Shown here: one piece after another, positions 61,181 to 64,000 of the stretch
Layout of the letters: each line of letters starts with the position of its first letter
Position numbering within the stretch: the first letter of the stretch is position 1
DNA from: an uncultured Dysgonomonas sp.
Lineage (GTDB): Bacteria > Bacteroidota > Bacteroidia > Bacteroidales > Dysgonomonadaceae
Assembly: GCF_934668725.1 (NCBI RefSeq)
Contig: NZ_CAKUOF010000010.1
Coordinates: 62,001-126,000 of the forward strand
Direction: 5' to 3'
Length of the DNA stretch: 64,000 nt
The notes under the pieces: generated by a model
Databases searched by the model: none
Told to the model about the DNA's origin: nothing
What the model saw: only the letters and a program-made list of their open reading frames with translations
Made by a program: the position numbers and the translations under genes

Positions 61181-61577
61181 AAATTGCAATCCGGGCAATA
61201 TCCGGATAAACAAAGACAAATTTCAAGGTGAAGTAATCCCATCACAGGATAAGAGTTTCAAACAGTTTAAAAATATGGCTTATGGATATCGAGCTGTGTT
61301 TGCCATATTAGACACATACCGAAAGCAAGGGTTAGATACTATTGTAAAGATTATCGGACGATGGGCACCGCCTAACGAGAACGATACACAAGGTTATATT
61401 AACTCTGTTGTCAAATGGTCAGGAGTCCCTAAAGACAAAACTCTAACAGAATACAGTGGTACTGACTATATAAATATCGTTGCAGCTATGTCACGAATGG
61501 AAAACGGAATAGAGGCTTCTATGCCGGATGTTATAGCCGGATTTAATTTACAGGATCGCATAAAGAAAGTAGGATGA
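61164..61577 (+). CDS. Lysozyme-like phage endolysin (P5-like)
   Basis: A 137-residue protein. It opens YKNCNPGNIRINKDKFQGEVIPSQDKSFKQF, the NPGNIR phrase of the phage P5/lysozyme-like family, and continues GYRAVFAILDTYRKQGLDTIVKIIGRWAPPNENDTQGYINSV. It has no signal peptide, so release depends on the holin. It would cut peptidoglycan. The fold is inferred from the phrase and position. Confidence 0.72.
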   Translation: MTRGYKNCNPGNIRINKDKFQGEVIPSQDKSFKQFKNMAYGYRAVFAILDTYRKQGLDTIVKIIGRWAPPNENDTQGYINSVVKWSGVPKDKTLTEYSGTDYINIVAAMSRMENGIEASMPDVIAGFNLQDRIKKVG

Positions 61578-61588
61578 AAAATTGAATT

Positions 61589-61822
61589 ATGAAAACAGAA
61601 CAAGACTATTTAGAGGAATTATCTCCTTTTCAGTTAGATATAGTTGAAACATTAAAAAACATGGGATATATCCATAATTATTTCCATACTTACATTGAAA
61701 AGGAAACAATGATATCTATAGATGTATCTAGGCTAAAGACTTTAAAAGATGTAATTGTAATTTTTTACAATGAAGGCTCAGATCAAAAGCGTTTTGAAAT
61801 TAAAAAAGCATTGGGAATATGA
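61589..61822 (+). CDS. Hypothetical protein in the lysis cassette
   Basis: A 77-residue soluble protein (DYLEELSPFQLDIVETLKNMGY) that I do not recognise. It lies between endolysin and spanin and overlaps the latter by 4 bp, so translational coupling is likely. Confidence 0.65.
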   Translation: MKTEQDYLEELSPFQLDIVETLKNMGYIHNYFHTYIEKETMISIDVSRLKTLKDVIVIFYNEGSDQKRFEIKKALGI

Positions 61823-62259
61823 AAAAGACCATATCAGCTTTATTCGTCGTCTGCTTATTCCTAATGATGGTAAGCTGCAAAACGAAAGATCCAAAGCTTA
61901 TTTATGTACCTGTAGAGAGCGTAAAAACTGAATGGAGGGATAGATATATAAAAGATTCTATACACACCAGAGACTCGGTAATCATTATTAAGGACGGAGA
62001 TACAATCAAGATCAGAGAGACAAGATATGTGTATCAGAAAAATGTTGTGAGAGACTCCATAGATAAGTATGTTGGTATTAAGATACCTATACCTTATGAA
62101 GTCAAAGAAACTGTTTATGTAGATAAGCCTGATTCGTGGTTAGATACTACCCAGAAGTATATCGCAAGATTCGGACTGGCCATATTAGCTTTTTATCTAT
62201 TAGTAAAGTATCGGTCGAATATATTTAAGTTGGTTCGAAAGTGGGTGTTTAAGGTGTGA
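61819..62259 (+). CDS. Probable unimolecular spanin (u-spanin)
   Basis: A 146-residue protein that would join the outer and inner membranes during lysis. Residues 1-20 are a lipoprotein signal with lipobox MVSC (Cys-20), a periplasmic region of about 95 residues follows, and a hydrophobic helix near 120-136 (ARFGLAILAFYLLVKY) with a basic tail ends the chain. A lipid anchor at one end and a membrane helix at the other is the u-spanin plan. It sits in the right place, after endolysin. Confidence 0.72.
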   Translation: MKKTISALFVVCLFLMMVSCKTKDPKLIYVPVESVKTEWRDRYIKDSIHTRDSVIIIKDGDTIKIRETRYVYQKNVVRDSIDKYVGIKIPIPYEVKETVYVDKPDSWLDTTQKYIARFGLAILAFYLLVKYRSNIFKLVRKWVFKV

Positions 62260-62303
62260 GTATAATTTCTTTTTTTTATCAATACATAAATGGTGATATA
62301 TTG

Positions 62304-62340
62304 TATATTTGTAATTTAAATTATACAAACTACAAATATA
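62304..62340. promoter_or_regulatory. Inverted-repeat promoter of the ATPase/STAS module
   Basis: TATATTTGTA (62304-62313) and TACAAATATA (62331-62340) form a perfect 10-bp inverted repeat with a 17-bp spacer. The left arm contains TATATTTG, a perfect TAnnTTTG box facing the next gene; the right arm has the same box facing back. The site may be a promoter overlapped by an operator. Confidence 0.55.
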
Positions 62341-62347
62341 ATTAACC

Positions 62348-63451
62348 TTGAGAACAAAATTTTCACTTAATCAGCATCGAAAGATATTAAAAAGAAGAAA
62401 CTATAAAAGTTTTTTGAGGAAGCTAAGGTTTAAAAAGAAGAAAAAATTAAGGATGTCTGGACATTTTAATGAAAAATACATAAAAAGTCTTGAAATGTCT
62501 GCTCGATATGATTCAAGGATAAAATACAAAGATTATAAATGGATAAAAGCACCAACTAACTTTTCATTGATAGACAATCCAGAAGAAAGTATTAGTTTTA
62601 TTGATTCGATAAATAAGTGCTATATGAGGAAACGGAGGGTATTTATCAATTTAGAATTTGTTGATAATATTGGGCATGGAGCTATAGTAGTATTACTGTC
62701 AAAAATGATTCAGTTTAAATCTAATAATATAAAATTTAATGGAAATTTCCCTCGAGATACTAAATCAAAGTCTATGTTAAAAAGGTCTGGTTTCTTTGAT
62801 AATCTGTATAAAGAGTTTAATGTTCAAGATGAATATGAATTGACTCCTATGGGTAATTCCATATATACCCATGCTCAAAAAACAGTAAATTCTGAATTAA
62901 CTGATACAATAATAAAAAAATCAACTACATCTATATGGGGAGAGGAGAGAAGGTGTTTAGGTCTACAAAGAGTATTTTTAGAATTGATGCAAAATACGAA
63001 TAATCATGCTTCTTTTCAAACTAGTGGAGATAAGCATTGGTGGATGTCTATCAATTATAAAAAAGAAGAGGATAAAGTATGTTTTTCCTTTTTGGATTTT
63101 GGTGTTGGTATTTTTGAAAGTTTAGCAAATAAAAAAAACGGAACAATATTTTTTGGAGTTCTGGATAAAATAATTAGTATCTTTAAACCTCAAGATAATT
63201 CGGATATTTTGCGACTCTTACTTTCAGGAGAAGTGCATAAAACTGCAAGCAAAAAATATTATAGAGGAAAAGGATTACCTGGAATTTTTAATGCGAGCAA
63301 GAAAAATGAAATTAAAAATTTGAAAATAATATCAAATAATGCTTATGCAGATACAAATTCTGAGGTGTATAAAAAATTAAAAAATAATTTTACAGGAACA
63401 TTTGTTTACTGGGAATTAACAAAAGATACTTTTAATATAAAAGCACTATGA
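62348..63451 (+). CDS. STAS-like / GHKL ATPase protein
   Basis: A 367-residue protein. The TTG at 62348 is used here; an ATG at 62453 is the alternative and would drop a very basic N-terminus (about 30 residues rich in Lys/Arg). Residues about 95-125 look STAS-like (FINLEFVDNIGHGAIVVLLSKM). The C-terminal half is a GHKL/HATPase fold with N-box FLELMQNTNNH (210-220), G1 box DFGVGI (250-255) and G2 box RGKGLPGI (306-313). No histidine-kinase phospho-acceptor domain is present. It is coupled to a DUF4325 gene by a 4-bp overlap. Confidence 0.78.
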   Translation: MRTKFSLNQHRKILKRRNYKSFLRKLRFKKKKKLRMSGHFNEKYIKSLEMSARYDSRIKYKDYKWIKAPTNFSLIDNPEESISFIDSINKCYMRKRRVFINLEFVDNIGHGAIVVLLSKMIQFKSNNIKFNGNFPRDTKSKSMLKRSGFFDNLYKEFNVQDEYELTPMGNSIYTHAQKTVNSELTDTIIKKSTTSIWGEERRCLGLQRVFLELMQNTNNHASFQTSGDKHWWMSINYKKEEDKVCFSFLDFGVGIFESLANKKNGTIFFGVLDKIISIFKPQDNSDILRLLLSGEVHKTASKKYYRGKGLPGIFNASKKNEIKNLKIISNNAYADTNSEVYKKLKNNFTGTFVYWELTKDTFNIKAL

Positions 63452-63783
63452 TACAAATTAATATAGCGAATGATTACAGTAAAACACCGGGAGCTAGATA
63501 TGAATCAGAGGGGGCATATTCTGGTGAAAGATTTAGAACGGAGATATTATTACCTAATTTAAAAAAGGCTATTAATGAAAATTCTATATTAGAAGTTGTT
63601 CTAGATGGTACAGCTGGATTTGGAACTTCTTTTTTAGAGGAAGCTTTCGGGGGGTTAATTAGAATAGACAAAATCGAATATCCTTTAATAAAGAAAAAAA
63701 TTAAATTTATTTCTTTAGAATATCCAGATTATATAGACGAAATTAATGAATACTTAGAAGATGCTGTAAATAATGAAAAATAA
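63448..63783 (+). CDS. STAS-like DUF4325 protein
   Basis: A 111-residue protein with the DUF4325 core GTAGFGTSFLEEAFGGL (residues 54-70) and flanking beta strands (ILEVVLDG, IKFISLEYPDY). DUF4325 has a STAS-like fold and often sits beside a GHKL ATPase. The pairing recalls sigma-factor partner switches, where an ATPase phosphorylates a STAS antagonist, although the usual phospho-Ser is not clear here. Overlaps its neighbours by 4 and 11 bp. Confidence 0.78.
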   Translation: MIQINIANDYSKTPGARYESEGAYSGERFRTEILLPNLKKAINENSILEVVLDGTAGFGTSFLEEAFGGLIRIDKIEYPLIKKKIKFISLEYPDYIDEINEYLEDAVNNEK

Positions 63784-64000
63784 TATTGTATTCTATATAG
63801 TTGTATTATGTATCGGTGTAGTGATAGGTAAAATGTTTAACTGGGGATATTTTGAACTGAAAAGTGAGATTAGTATTATAGAAGCTATAACTTTATTTGT
63901 CACCATAGGGCTGGCTTTATATGTTGCAAAGATTTTAGAAAAAGAAGTCCAAGACACCAGAGTTCAAAAAGATTTATATATTTCAAAATTTTGTGAAATT
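63773..64000 (+). CDS. Membrane protein of the ATPase/STAS module, cut by window end
   Basis: The first 76 residues are visible. They include two transmembrane helices (about 5-20, VFYIVVLCIGVVIGKMF, and 36-53, IEAITLFVTIGLALYVAKIL), then a charged coiled segment (EKEVQDTRVQKDLYISKF). The 11-bp overlap with the DUF4325 gene points to one operon. It may be the effector of the module. The C-terminus is outside the window. Confidence 0.62.
   Translation, partial: MKNNIVFYIVVLCIGVVIGKMFNWGYFELKSEISIIEAITLFVTIGLALYVAKILEKEVQDTRVQKDLYISKFCEI

Larger units (their letters stand above)
22636..64000. mobile_element. Temperate siphovirus-like prophage, right end missing
   Basis: About 41.4 kb from the tRNA-Pro gene to the window edge carry a complete ordered phage gene set: integrase, replication, terminase, portal, capsid, tail, repressor and lysis. 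A tape measure of 1372 residues with no sheath gene indicates a long non-contractile tail. Both temperate hallmarks (integrase and CI-like repressor) are present. The right boundary and attR are not seen, so the size is a minimum. Confidence 0.95.

Noticed and set aside
22636..64000. CRISPR array or diversity-generating retroelement
   Set aside because: No regularly spaced repeats and no reverse transcriptase were seen.

Overview
The window looks like the chromosome of a low-GC member of the Bacteroidota, probably order Bacteroidales and perhaps close to Dysgonomonas. The grounds are the family make-up, frequent TAnnTTTG promoter boxes, few Shine-Dalgarno sites, and a FadL/NodT-rich envelope set. 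It has two parts: host chromosome from 1 to about 22.6 kb, and an incomplete prophage from about 22.64 kb to the window end. The genus is inference from overall character, not from a marker gene.

Host part. Mostly minus-strand housekeeping genes: a FadL-type outer-membrane porin, NAD+ synthetase (nadE), a 2-Cys peroxiredoxin, a secreted EEP-fold phosphatase/nuclease, a DUF1801 protein, a UPF0126 membrane protein, MnmA, a small exported protein, a YccF protein, RidA, an RlmB-type rRNA methyltransferase, a SMI1/KNR4 protein, RecN, a UBA/TS-N-like protein, a MarR-controlled RND efflux operon (marR, membrane fusion protein, RND pump, NodT outer-membrane factor) and aspS. A tRNA-Pro(UGG) gene at 22561-22635 marks the prophage edge.

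Prophage. It is a siphovirus-like (long non-contractile tail) temperate phage. The order is integrase; early replication block (own beta sliding clamp, sigma-like protein, PcfK/PcfJ-like pair, winged-helix initiator, DnaB helicase); a structured RNA; terminase; an RNA/moron block; portal; an antisense tRNA-Leu; head genes, with a major capsid frame broken by one in-frame UGA; neck and tail genes; tape measure; a lysogeny-control block with CI-like repressor, KilA-N and Rha regulators and three small surface lipoproteins; a minus-strand tail gene; distal tail protein; SGNH-hydrolase tail fibre; and a lysis cassette of holin, lysozyme-like protein and unimolecular spanin. After lysis comes a compact module of GHKL ATPase, STAS-like DUF4325 protein and a membrane protein that runs off the window. 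The right attachment site is not in the window.

The most unusual content is RNA and regulation. A promoter-driven, multi-hairpin RNA at 32137-32295 repeats, in its closing helix, the 9-mer that covers the start codon of the next gene. Three minus-strand genes have unrelated leader sequences that fold into the same pseudoknot layout (upstream strand A, a two-step hairpin, and A' in its apical loop). A tRNA-like RNA domain sits between terminase and portal. The motif TTATAT(T/A)TTA occurs eleven times, only in the late region, and could be a promoter for the phage's own sigma-like factor. The lipoprotein and other moron genes instead carry host-type TAnnTTTG boxes, which fits expression in the lysogen.
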